Below are positions 12,644 to 24,700 of a DNA stretch of 64,000 bases, in pieces. Source of the stretch: Haemonchus contortus (Eukaryota; Nematoda; Chromadorea; Rhabditida; Trichostrongylidae); NCBI GenBank assembly GCA_000469685.2, contig LS997566.1, forward strand, positions 46,210,942 through 46,274,941. The letters are read 5' to 3'. The notes below the pieces were generated by a model, which saw only the letters and a program-made list of their open reading frames with translations, searched no databases and was not told the DNA's origin. Position 1 is the stretch's first letter. Each line of letters begins with the position of its first letter. The translations under genes and the position numbers were made by a program.

Positions 12644-13989
12644 AAAATTCAGCCGAGGTCGAAAGTTTTGAATGGAATGAGGATTTGAGGTGCTTCTCAT
12701 CAATCTATTGATATTCGAAGAGTATTTATACTTAGGTGGTTTCTTCGAAATAACTTGCTGAAAACCTTCAGGATCAAGTATCGTGGGTGACCAGAATTGA
12801 ATCTCTTTGAAAAATTTTCACCAATTTTTTTCCTGCAAATCTCTCGACTCCCCTTTGGCGATTGCGTTTTTCAACCTGTGGATGGCAGAGACCAGAATAA
12901 TGTACACTACGTCGTTCTTGAAAAGATGAGAAAAAAGTGAGAAGCATTTGAATGTACTTCAAATGATTTCGTTGTTTTGACGGGGAATTACTGAGTCAGA
13001 CTTCGAATATGCAGACCGCCTGCGAAATCGTTCGAGTATTCCAAAGCAGGTAAGGGCTGATCTTCCCTCATAAGCCACACAGGAGCTGTTCTGTGTGGCC
13101 GCCCTGACGTCTTGGTTTCTGATCCGGTACAGCCTGGCCCAACCGCGAGCCCATCTAAACATCCCCATTTAACGGAATGTAGTAGTCTCCCATGATTTTA
13201 CCCTGTGAGCTCGAAGCTGACAAACTTGCCCGAGCCTTCGCCATTAGACACATAAAGCCACCCAACTCTTGTTTCGCTCATTATTATCGGTACTCATTGA
13301 TAAACTGTACAAAACCGGTTCCGGAGCTACGATTACGCCCTAATTGTACCGTTTTCCCGACAACGCCCATTTTGCCTTATCAAAGACCAAAGAATTGGGC
13401 CAAGAAAACTTCGCTAAACATCCTCATAGCAGAATGTGGCTTCCGATCACAGGCTATATATTGTGTTCCCCTGTTTTTACATAGAAAAAGAGCCTCTCTG
13501 ATGGCTCAGAAGGATCTACATTTGGTAAACACATTCCACAGGATCTACATTCGGTGATCTACATTCCCATGGTTCCTTGCCCGCTTCTCAAAAATCCGTT
13601 GCTGCCGATACACTTCACAACCCTTTCAAAACAATACGTATGAAGGCCCAAGATAGAATGTCACCTCACAAGTTCCGCCCCACTCATAAATTACGCCCAT
13701 CAGTCCGTGTTTATACTCGTTCAAATGATCTCCCACGAGGAAAGGACCAACTTGAAGGACTCCTCGACTTCGAACGTATCGCGAAGCATCATTTTTTTTT
13801 CAATCCAAGCTGTTTTGGCTTCATCAGTTTCTACAAGATTTTCGCCACCAAAATTCAAGCTCATAAACTTGTCTCAGTCATTACTTCTAGAAAGTTCGTC
13901 CTTTAATACGGATACTGAAGATTTTTTGACTCAAACAAGATCGGATAATAATTTATACGCTTTATAAAATTAATTATATCGTCAGATAT
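12644..13989. other. Convergent intergenic spacer
   Basis: The space between the transporter stop (plus strand) and the phosphatase stop (minus strand), holding both 3' flanks. ATTAAA overlaps the phosphatase stop on the minus strand and may serve as its poly(A) signal. An open plus-strand frame of 121 codons at 13192-13557 has no motif or splice context and is within chance length. Confidence 0.6.
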
Positions 13990-16900
13990 TTAATCACAGC
14001 CGGTGATCGCTTTGTAGTCCTGCAGCCACTTTGCATACTTGGCTTCACCTTCCCCATTTAGAATATGTTGGAAGCGCTCACGATATTTCTCGAGAAAGTA
14101 TGCCAACAACACACGGTGTACATAGATATACTGCTGTAATATGATGTGATCAGTACGGATATCGTCATCAAAAACGGCTGTACAGTTTGAAAAGCTTTTT
14201 TTAGGTTAGGGAGGAGATGATGTATGTAGTGGCGCACCATCACGTACGCATGGTCCAAATCGACGCTGGCCCGGGCCAACCAAGCCTGTTGCTCCCCCTC
14301 CGTCCCCTCCCTCCCACTTCCCCCACTCTCCGTAGTCGGGGTCGCCAGTACAAGATTCTCCGCGGATGATCACCACATCGCATTAGCTACATACTGATAC
14401 AAAACACAACTGCGACTTTGAATAGAAGTCGAAAGCTGGAAAGGTCCCAGATGCTACATCTCAGAGACGGGCTCGGTGAACGTCGAAAGCTGTATGGGCA
14501 TCGTATACTTTGTCAGTTCTGAAGTGAACTATGTGGAGTAGTAGAAGAAGTATAAATGCCTATTCGAAGTCGTCGCAGGGCGTTGATCTCGGAAGAAACT
14601 AAGTAATGAGATAGTACAGAAGGCCCGACAAATTTAAGAGGCTGGTAAGTTTAGATTCAACAGCTGTAAACGAAAGAGTATGAAGGGTATAGGGTGAACC
14701 ACAAAAACTAACCATTTCATTCTGAATTGAAAAAGGCCGTTGAGTTCGTAATTCTTTCGTAAGCGCATCCATATTCATACAGTTCTTCTTGAAAAATCAT
14801 TTTTTACGCTTACTTGGTTTGCAATTTAATTGACCGACAGTTAAAGAGTGAAAAACTTGAGTAAAACTAATTTAGAAAGAAGGTTACAAATAGTACCCCG
14901 TGTTGCATCTTCTCTTGCACGTAGGCGATTGCCACGATTGAGCCGGTCCTTCCGATACCGGCTGAGCAGTGCACCAAGATCGGTTTTGTCGAACCTCGAA
15001 CCTCTGAGAGTATATTCTGGAAGAAGAAAGGAGTCAAATTGATCGGAATAGAAGCGATTCTCGCCATTAAGGAAGGATAGCGCTGAACTCACCGTAGCGG
15101 TAAGCCTTGTAGGTGGCACACCTCGATCAGGCCAATTTTCCCACTGATAATGTCGAACAATCTGACTGACTGGTTGCCCATTTTTCAAAAATTCTAGCTT
15201 CAGTTGACACACCCTCACGAAGCTATCTTCTACTGACAATGGTCGAACCTGAAAAAAGCGGAATTTCCAAATAGATGAAAGCAACGTTGAAAACTCATAA
15301 GAATCCTTATAAATGTGTGTACAGCCTACGTTAATAACTACGTGATATAGGATAGGCCACGTTTCAATTTCAGCTGACTATGTTAAGTATATGGTCGCAT
15401 GTTTTCACCAACCCACAATGTCGGATAGCGAGATTAACCTTGGCCTTTTATAACTAGGCACAGCTTGGTCAATGGGCTTTTCCCAACATTCTCTTTACCT
15501 TCACCCAAATCCCACAGATGAAGTACCAGAGGCAAACTTACGTCCAGATTGGTTATTAATATCTTTCCATCACCTTCACCGAATATCTTCACTTCGCCTT
15601 TCTCGCGTGGCCAATACTGGGAACATTTAAACTTTCCCTGAACAGAACTGCTTGATGAGAGCAAACTCTGCTGACATGAAGTGGGCCTCTATATCGTTAC
15701 CAAAGACTTTGACGCAACCGCGAAGTTCCAAAGAGGCTCCGTAAATGTCAAGCCGAACACAGACACCAAGCAGTCATCAACGCTCATAACCTCTATAGCT
15801 CGCTTTCGGGACATCTACTCAGCGTGAATATATCTTTTTCACCTCAGAAACTGAGCTTCCATTAGGAGGAGAGTGCCTTTGAATGCGGTATCCCGGAGGG
15901 ACTATATGGAAAACTTACACATTCGACAGTGTTGCATAGCATAATGATAGCTTCACATCCTTCCTGTATCACCATGGCCCAAAACGCCAATTGGGTGCTT
16001 TCCAATGGTCCCTTCAAAAAATACTGTCATAAAATAGGGCGAAAACTTTCGGATGAGATATTTGAGGATTGACTTACTTGAGCACAAATGAATCGACGAT
16101 CTTGAGTTGGGTTGGCGACATAGTTAGCATGAATGTAGTCGTTCGGAAGGCCTGGCCAGTTCAGAATCACCCGACGATAATCTTGACATGGGACATCCAG
16201 ATATCTAAACGCATCAGATACACAGTATTTTGTAGGTACCACCATTTAGCTTGCTTAAAAGGGGCAAAGGAAATAGTGGGATGCAATTGTGCCAGGCAAT
16301 CCATCCGGAGCACTTTTTAGGAGAATATCTAATTTATTTATTTTTAGGGCTGCCGAAGGACAATACTGCCCAGAGACAAGTAGTGCATATTCCACAGACG
16401 GGTCAGGAGATGGTATCTATTCTTCTGGTGGAAAGAGCGATTAACTTATGCGAATTTCGTTCTGGAAGTGATAGCTGTAAAAGCACGTCCGTCAGGTGCA
16501 ATTAACCATTCACATAAGACATGGTACTTTGAGGAGGGAAAACCAGTAAATGTGGTTTCCCCATGAGTACCGTTGGAGAGCGTACTGTACCTACTGTCGG
16601 GTACGCTGCCTTCATGTTCAGCAGCTCATTCAATTGTTCAGTACAAAGCGCCGGCGAATGAGATGTACCTGTTCTTGTCAGTGTTCGCTTGATAAGCCAC
16701 TGTAGTCATAGTTTCTGGTTGCCATCTGGCAAGACTTGAACGGAATTCGTCGACAAGTCCACGCACACCCATGTCGAGTGCTCGGTTAACCCATTGCTCT
16801 ACCTATAAAATTGAGACCTATCTTAATAAGTACTTGTAAGCAGTATTTTTCCACTTTGAGCAGGAATTTGTCGTCCAATCTAGGAACACACGCCCAGTCA

Positions 16901-18830
16901 GTCCCTTTTTTGGAGTGCCCGGTTTTTATGTGCAGCTGTGGACTGACCCCGTCAGCTACCAGGAAAACACAACGAAGTCTCTAGCAGCGCACATGTTCAA
17001 AAAATGGACCTAATGTCGTATACTTACTTTCTGGGCGCATTACTGATTTCTCCTCTACTGTGCACTTGCCCACCACAGAATAAAAAGAAGTAGTGTACCA
17101 GAGTCATTGTCATTGCGTTATATAGTCATGCATTGAGACAGTTCCCTCAGATCGTCGCTGCAATTGGTTGCGACCGCAACCGCGCAAAATCAATAGATAT
17201 TCTATTCAACACAGGAATTTCGAGTAGCCGAATCCCGACAAAAATCTTATACAAACTTACAACAACAGCGGCATCCCGTGAAGACCTGGCCACTTTGAAG
17301 CTTGGATCAACAAACTGATTGAGATCAGCAGCTCGTGGTGTTCGAGGTAAGACTTCTTCAGGTTCTCCATAGTCGCCTTCGCCTTCCTGCTCATGCTCTG
17401 GACTGCGTCCACTTTCAGGTTCATCTTCAGCGCTTCCATCGACTTCATCTGATAGGAAGCACCCAATATTATTTATCGTTCTCAAAGGCAGCGCCTATGC
17501 TCATTTTAAAGACATCTTTTTAGCATTTCAATCCATAAAGGGGAACGTCCTTGTTTAGAACAGTTACTAATTCCAAAGAAAAGTTTCGAGCTTATTAAGG
17601 AAACGAATCCGTGGGAGAGTTTAAACACATTCACTCAATGTGCTATTTCTTTCAAGCAGCAACAGTTGATTCAAGACCTTCCTGTCCCCCTGCGATCGCT
17701 CGCCTAGCGTGGGAACATCTTTTGCTTGTTCCATTTAAAAACAGTTATTAACTACGGCAACCGCTTCAGAGAACTAGATCATACCTCATATGGATGGGGT
17801 GGGGCTCCATCCAGCTAGATTTCTTACCATTAGTCTCGTGAACGTGTGACACTGTAAACCCCCCCCCCCTATCAACAAGTCAGATTTCGGAGACCAGGGA
17901 ACGGGGAGTACAGTAACCCTTTTTGCCAAACCCCTTTGACCCCAGCGGCACTGTAATCCCGAGTTTGTTGAAATTTTACAGCTTTGTCACCAGGGCTGAG
18001 TGAGACTGCCTGCTCCTTTGTGTAGTGTGCTGTGCACACATTTCTACTCGAATTGTTAGAATCACAAGATTGCTCAGTCCTTTTTGCAGTTACCATGAAC
18101 CGGATAATCACTGAAGTTACGTCGCAACAGCCATCCAGTCTTTACTGCCTCCAGTAGTACAACACCAACACCTTGCGAAGGGGAATCTCCATGAGTATGC
18201 TACTCATGAGGAGTCTGTCTCGCATTCAAAACGGACCGTGTTGGTTAAACTCGATAAGTAAATGAAACCTCGTGTTGATTTGGTCTGATATCAGTGACAT
18301 GATGCGGTAGGTAAGCTAGCACAACTCACTTTTGCGTTGAACTTTGTGGGTGTAATTCCTCGAACTCCTGCAAAACTTTCTTAAAGCGTATTGTTGAGGG
18401 TATGATAGAATTTCCAGCCTGCTAGAACGATTCGAACGGCTAAAGCACTACGGTTATTTATATTCTGAGAAGGTTGATGAGCGTCTGTGGAGCCATTTGT
18501 TACCAACATTTCATATAAAAGCCCTTCAAGCATGTTAAGTAGAACTGGTCAGCTCGAAGGGGGCCAGAGACCTCTCTCCACTCCTCAGTTCCATTTCGAT
18601 CCTTCATGTGTACAACATTTCCATTACAATCATTACAAATAGTATGGTTTTAGTAGATTATTAACTCACTTGTCGGGTACACACATCGTAAGATAGTTGG
18701 AAAACTATTTGAATAGGCTGAAACAACCGTTTGAAGGTAGTACGATAACAAATAGTAACCATACTCACTTACCTTTCCTGATATGACTGTTTATTTCGCC
18801 TTACAGTTACTACAACCTCATCTGACCTGG
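13990..18830 (-). CDS. Classical protein tyrosine phosphatase (nematode-type, 5' end not found)
   Basis: Minus-strand exons join in phase: 18773-18830, 18330-18367, 17261-17448, 16669-16802, 16078-16204, 15919-16011, 15542-15637, 15093-15248, 14897-15016, 14713-14787, 13990-14133; 408 residues plus stop. The first two exons are supported only by splice sites and phase. Next comes an acidic linker of about 60 residues (17261-17448), then one PTP domain with every catalytic element: NTDKNRY substrate loop, DYIHANY, WPD loop (ENWPDRG, Asp ~285), signature HCSAGIGRTG (Cys ~313, Arg ~319) and Q-loop QRPFSIQNEMQY. It should therefore be an active tyrosine phosphatase, probably cytoplasmic: no signal peptide or membrane segment is seen. 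A conserved segment starting VEQWVNRAL precedes the domain, as I recall for the large nematode PTP family; substrates are unknown. The last intron carries a SINE. Confidence 0.92.
14205..14460 (+). mobile_element. Diverged SINE copy in last phosphatase intron
   Basis: GATGTATGTAGTGGCGCACC matches the SINE head with a short deletion, then GGGCCAACCAAGCC, a C-rich insertion and a GACTTTGAATAGAAGTCGAA-like 3' core. It lies antisense to the phosphatase, between exons 13990-14133 and 14713-14787. Confidence 0.7.
17859..17869. repeat. Short poly-C run
   Basis: A run of about eleven cytosines inside an intron of the phosphatase. It has no other recognisable content. Confidence 0.8.
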
Positions 18831-20121
18831 CTAAGAGATTATCAGTATGTTTTCATGGTAGGCCCAACGCTTTCTTTCATTCCAAATGTTACGGAGGAAC
18901 CTGAACCAGACCTAATGCTACCACCGAGAGCAAATTTTCTACTAAAGGCAAGCCTTGTATACCTACTTTCAGCATATTCAGCGCCCTGTCCATTTCCATG
19001 ACCATCCTACGTAGCGTTAAATGATGTTCTAGTTACGTTCTGTGTATTAGTTTCTGACCTTCCTAAGAGGCGTTTTCAATAAGTAGAGAGACCATGTATC
19101 TTACATTAAGCAACTCTTGCTAGTTGTCTCGAAGCTCGCCATTCTCCTAGATACCGTGCGGCATGCCCTATATAGTTGTTAGTTGTATATTGTATTATAT
19201 CGTTTAGTTGTATCACCGTGCGACATGTCGTTTTGAACTCACAACCATCATCATCACATAGGCATTCCCTCAAACAGATGCAACGTGAAGCTCTCAGTTG
19301 GTGAATGCCACCAACCACAGAAAACTCTTTCGAATAGTTCCAGAGTCTTTTTGACTAAAGATCTCTATAAAAAGGATATCGACACCTCAAAAATGAGCAA
19401 TGCCTTACTTTGGTGTCTGGCCAGATTGAGACTTTCACACTAGACCTACAAAGCCATTATTCATTCAACCCATTGATTCGCTACATCCGGGTTTTTAGTT
19501 CTGCCACCTACATAATAGGTTAGTGATACTGATTCGTACATTGAATGGGTCCCCGAAAGGGATTGCGTAAGGCAAGCACGCATTCAAACGTCACCACAAT
19601 ATTTAACGGAAGTCAAGTGCACGAGGGCATACGACAACAGATTTGATGAACATCAAAGAACACAGCTCTCTACTTCTTAACACAAAGCTCTTCGGCTTAG
19701 CACCCCGTGATACCCACTGCTCACGTTTTTGGGGGTCACGTTTCGACAAAGAGAGCTCGAGACAGTGATGTTAGACGTTACTACGTTCTCGTAAATTGTG
19801 TATCCCTTGAGAGAGGCGATTTCTGGTTTATCATTCTCCCCAATAGTCTCGTGTTTTCGGCGCGGGTACAAAGTCCTTCTTTCTTGTGATGCCAGCGGCT
19901 GACCTTCTATAACAGTGAACCCCGCTCACTCTTAAAAAACGCCTCCTTCCGTTATTTTCTGTGGTCTCAAGGAGCGATCATAATGCAATGTACGCTGTCT
20001 GCGGATATTTTAAATTTGTTTATTATGCTCAAAAAAGAAAGGAGGTAAATAGTAATTACCGGTTCTGAATCGTATGGCACTGATAGTAAAACGATAATTG
20101 GCCGGAAAGCATTTGAAAAAC

Positions 20122-21768
20122 CTAACATGAAATGGTTACGATTGTATACAAATACGACAAAAGCATATAGCTGTAGAACATGATGACGACGATGATGACT
20201 AGCCTCCCATAGAAGGAGTAGGTAACCAGTTTACGGTATGAGATCCATAGGTATCCCGTAGTTTAGGCAGTAATATGCATAGGGCATAGAAGTTTCTGAA
20301 AAGAAATACAATCAATAATCGATTGGTTATTCTAATGAGATAAATATAAAATTTATGCATTTATGCTAATTAAAAGAAAAGTTATTGATTTTTTGCCGCT
20401 TCGCTGGATTTTTGCCCACTTGTCTAATGGTCCAATTAGTTTTTGTGGAAATGTTTTTAAATACACTTATAGGAAATAGATTTGAGTTAGTGTCACTGGT
20501 AAGGTCCCAAAGAATTATTACTTCAGCTGATAGTGTGCGTAAGATCGTCGTAATCGCAGCTAATTGCCACCGAAGAATCTGCGTCGCAACCGCACGCGTC
20601 TTGTCTTAATTGACTACCACAGTACCCCTCCCCTCTTACACTGGCCTCTGCTGGAAATACTTCGTATAAAATCATCGCGTCAGGTTACGAGATGTGTAAA
20701 CCCGTCTAGTAACGCCTCCTATGACGAGGGACCAAACGAAAGGCCGCTTCGCAGCCGCACGCGTCTGGTCGTGGCTACCTCAAATAGTACCTCATTTGCA
20801 TCCTATACAAGCCTTTACGTTAGGAAATTGGGTAAGGTGTTTCTTGAAGACACATCTCTCAAGTCCCAACAGAGATTGCTTGGAAGAGATTAATACATTA
20901 ATTGATCATTAAAAATTTAAATATTTTTAGAAGGATAAGCTGGTTATTAATACTAACTTTAGCCTCAGAAATGTACTGAGTGGTGTGGGTTTGCTCGTGT
21001 TCAGGTAAGACGCCGATCTTGTACTTTTCGGCCAGCATACGAGCAGCAATTGAATGCCCGACGCTTTCGAAGACATCCGTAGCATCACAACCGGTCTGAA
21101 ATCCAAGAAAATTAGTTCAACATAGATAAATTCCACTGAAATATCTCCTAAGTTGGTGTTCTCCTACGGGCACCAGAGCTCCCTACAGGATTGATTTCCC
21201 AGATCTCGACCCTATGCATCTACAGTTAAACCTGCCCAAACGAAGAATTGATGGTAGGGAAGCAGTTTCTTGAACATCTACCAGATTTATCGTGGGTAGC
21301 GCTTTGAGAAATACAGTGAGTTCGTGAAGGCAAAATTAGGTACAAATACAGCTGCCCTGTCCTCTGAATTCCAGCTCAAGGGGCCGTTCTCGAAGTCCCT
21401 TTTTCTAACAACAAAAGGGCTGAAGGGTACAGGTTACCAAGTCGGTCACTGCCGGGTTATGTCAAAATTGCAACAGGCTTCTCGAACGCGTTTCAAGAAT
21501 TCTCCCAAGATCCTTCTAAGTCGTGGACTACCCCATTCCCTTCCACCCTCCTCTCTTTAGGCTTCCACTCGAATTCAGCTACCTGTTTACTTTACATGAA
21601 ATTGAGAACTTATCTGCTACTTACATATTCAAGAAGGATTTCCATTCCACCTGGATGCTCTTCGAGGAAATTTGTGACGTCAATGACATCATTACGGATA
21701 ATCATCCAGGCATCGTCGGGAGTACAGTGCAATGAGACTTCACATCGTGGGATTTCTCGACAGGACAT
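20122..21768 (-). CDS. Cytochrome b5 domain protein, tail exon interrupted by TAA
   Basis: Exon 1 (21625-21768, ATG at 21768) and exon 2 (20958-21095) join in phase 0 and give a complete heme-binding cytochrome b5 fold: DDAWMIIRNDVIDVT, EEHPGG (first heme His), then TGCDATDVFESVGHS (second heme His) and KYKIGVLPEH. Cytochrome b5 carries electrons to lipid desaturases, hydroxylases and P450s, usually anchored in the ER by a C-terminal helix. A third exon (20122-20295, acceptor TTTCAG) continues in phase 0 for ten codons to TAA (20263-20265). The same frame then encodes a strongly hydrophobic tail (RLVIIVVIMFYSYMLLSYLY) ending at TAG 20122. Read literally the protein has 104 residues and no anchor. 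An unseen exon, a sequence error, readthrough or a true null allele are all possible. Confidence 0.85.
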
Positions 21769-21770
21769 AA

Positions 21771-21776
21771 CTGAAA
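21771..21776 (-). promoter_or_regulatory. Possible SL trans-splice acceptor of cytochrome b5 gene
   Basis: TTTCAG ends two bases before the ATG at 21768. No upstream coding exon is needed. An acceptor this close to a start codon is the usual sign of spliced-leader trans-splicing in nematodes. An ordinary 5' UTR intron is the alternative. Confidence 0.55.
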
Positions 21777-24700
21777 TGGAACAGCTTTACTCAGTGTTAG
21801 AAGGAAGGAGGCGTAAGGAGTATGCGGCAGAATACGGTACGAGTATTTCGTAAAAGGACTCAAGTTCTGAGCATAGGAATTCAGAATATGAACTATAGAA
21901 TGGTGAATGGCAGCGTTCAGATAGGAAGAGCACTCGGTACTTCAGGGTTCAGATCTTTCCCAGTGCTAGCAGTGATAAGATAAGAAGGTGACGGTATGGG
22001 CGTCGCTTCCACAACATGCTTTCCTCCATGTCTGCACATTTCAAAGAAAATCAGCAGGTATAAAGACCAATACGAGATGGGCATGAAAAGGGAAGGAGAA
22101 CCGCTGTAGACAAGAGATTAATCAAGCGGTCGTATCGTCGCCAGTACTTCGCACCCTCGAAAACTCGTTCGTGGAATGGTGCGTATCACACACGTGGCCC
22201 CGACCCTAAACGGTCAAGTGCATCCTATACCTTAGGTAGCTTCTTACGATACCTATGGCACCTAGGGTAAGATAGAATCGTATAGCAACACAGGTACGAC
22301 CGATACACCGTTTCTGTCACAGTTCCAGACAGTGGAACGAGTACGACACATCGGTAACCATGCCGATGGCTGGAGTGCATTGCGGTGCGGGCGTCCCCTA
22401 ACAGGCTTTTATACCGTCGGATGAAATACTATGGACGCAAACACGGAGAGTGAAAGACATGCCGAAACATAGTTGGAGACGCAGATCAGACGACAGTCAA
22501 CGAAAGACCGTAGCTCACCACCTGTGCACCGGAGAACGCAGCACCCGTGGAGGCCGTATGTACCTATCGCATGATAAGAAGCTTGAATTTGAGTGGAATC
22601 GCCAAAATGTAGCAGTATAAACGCTACCTATGAAGTGGTTGGTGGGCCACAGATTGGCCTGGGAGCAGAATTTTTGAGAATTTAAGTATTTTTGCAGGTT
22701 GACAATTCTCATGACATGGTGTTCACGTGAATCCAATCAAGGATGCATACAGTGCGATAGTGGTGGCGATGGTGGTGGTGGTTGTTGATTGATGAGGACG
22801 ATTAATGAATGGCGACAGTGTCGGCTGCTGAGCGTCACGAACTTCGCATATCAACTAACATTTCGACGTGCTCTTTCACCGAATATTAAGGATTTACCCA
22901 ATAAAAATCATAAGACCCCCATATGGGGCGGACCATCATACCGTAGTCAAATCGCATTGATCTGCAACTTAAAGAAAAAGTGGAGATCGCTTATAAGCGG
23001 ATAGGGACATAAGTAAAAAAATTTTTAAAAACCAGAGGACAGCCCTGCGTCTCTACTCGTACTCATGCTTCTCTGCCATGCAGCCTTCTCGGAAGCTTCC
23101 GGAAAATGGTAAACAAAATTGCACACAGCTCATTTTCAAGTCGATCCTCTGATGATTGAAAGAACCTTCCAGTGAAGTGAAAGCAGCTCTCACTTCAGCA
23201 AAGTGCGCTACTTTACGCCGCCCAAACAGAGCCCAAGAAATTCTTCGAGGTAAAGTACAACTGTTCATAGATCAGGAGTTCATCTGCCATGAGTCCTGCA
23301 TTTGTTTTGACACGGGATCATAGATGAACTGGAATGGATCGCCCACTCCCATAAGGCATGGGTGGTATTCAAGAGAAAAGTCGGACTTCCGGAAGGGTAA
23401 GGTACTCGCAACTTTGTTATCTCCGAGAAAAAGAGGGGACTCTGTTGGCTTGTCTGCAGTCCATGTGAGGGTGTCAGGGTGAAACAGCTGTCCGTTCACC
23501 CCATTTACATTTACTTCCACTAAGTTTTCAGTGATACTTCCCTCGGACTTCATGCATCGTCCTGGTGTGATTATACACCACCTCAGTAATAAAATGGGAT
23601 TAGAAATCAAGTTTTTCTAATTGAAACTTCTTTGGAAGAGGTAAGAGGCATCACATAATTGCCGATCAACCAGCTTCATTAACGTCTCATTTGCACTATC
23701 GGTGTTCTGACAGATTGTACTGGAAATGGATCCGCTCAAGTGTTACGAATTGCCTAAGCATTGTGTTCATGGAAACCATTGCCTACACCATCTAAACATG
23801 CGTTGGATGCGTTGAGCCAGATGCATGGCTCACTCTTAATGAGATTTGGCCTTGCCTATCTCCAACAGATCATTCACGTTTCCAATCGAACAATACGAAA
23901 GGCACTGAGCGAAATAGTGGGAGAACCGCTTGGGGGAAGCCCTCAGCTTAAAAGGACGATCCTAGGGTTTTCAAAGCCGGTTCCTTGTCACGACAGCCTC
24001 GCCCACGGGGAAGCTTTAAAACGCCAAGGACGTGAACGGCCTATCAAAGTTAATTAAGCAAAGATCACATTTTTTTCGTAACAGATCTTCAAAAACTTAT
24101 TTATTTGATCCGAAAAGCATAAGCATGGGCTACGAGTTTCTCATCAATTAGAAGCGGTGTAGCTGTCGTTTCCATGTTTTTCGGGATCAAAAACTTGAGA
24201 ATTAGTACAGTTCAACATTTACGATCCACTCTATTTACCTAGTCTTGCTTCGGAAGAGGAACTGGTTGTTTTCTCACTAATAAAGATGAAATAAGTTGGA
24301 ACAAAGGAGTTTAGGCAGCAACATCTATTTTGGGAACAGTAGCGACAGTACTGTGTTGCAAAGGAGCATTGCGAAAGAAAGTACATCATAACAAATCGGT
24401 TGCGCAATTCTTTTTTTTTTTAAAAAAAAGGCTTGGTAAATAATCATAGGCTCATAGACTATTTGTTCACATCATACTACAGATCAAAGAGTTTAGGGAC
24501 CTAGTAAAGAAGGGTATGTGGGAGGGGCTGGACTGAGGAACAAAGGGAGCTAAATCCTTGGAGCCAAGTCAAAACTTCAGCCTCAACGATGGTACAGTGA
24601 GTTAACCAACCGGCTAGCTCTTGGAGTCTTTATCTAGGTAGAGGGTTTTCCCTCTTTATCAGTGAGAGGTTTCCTTCTTTCTTCTCTTTTATCACTCAAT

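Noticed and set aside
17147..17485. Continuous frame read as starting at 17485
   Set aside because: The first codon is TTG, not ATG. A CTATCAG acceptor at 17449-17455 and phase agreement with upstream exons show that the phosphatase exon starts at 17448.
23272..23610. Minus-strand frame with protein-like composition (about 100 codons)
   Set aside because: It follows a possible acceptor, but no start, no second exon and no family resemblance could be shown.
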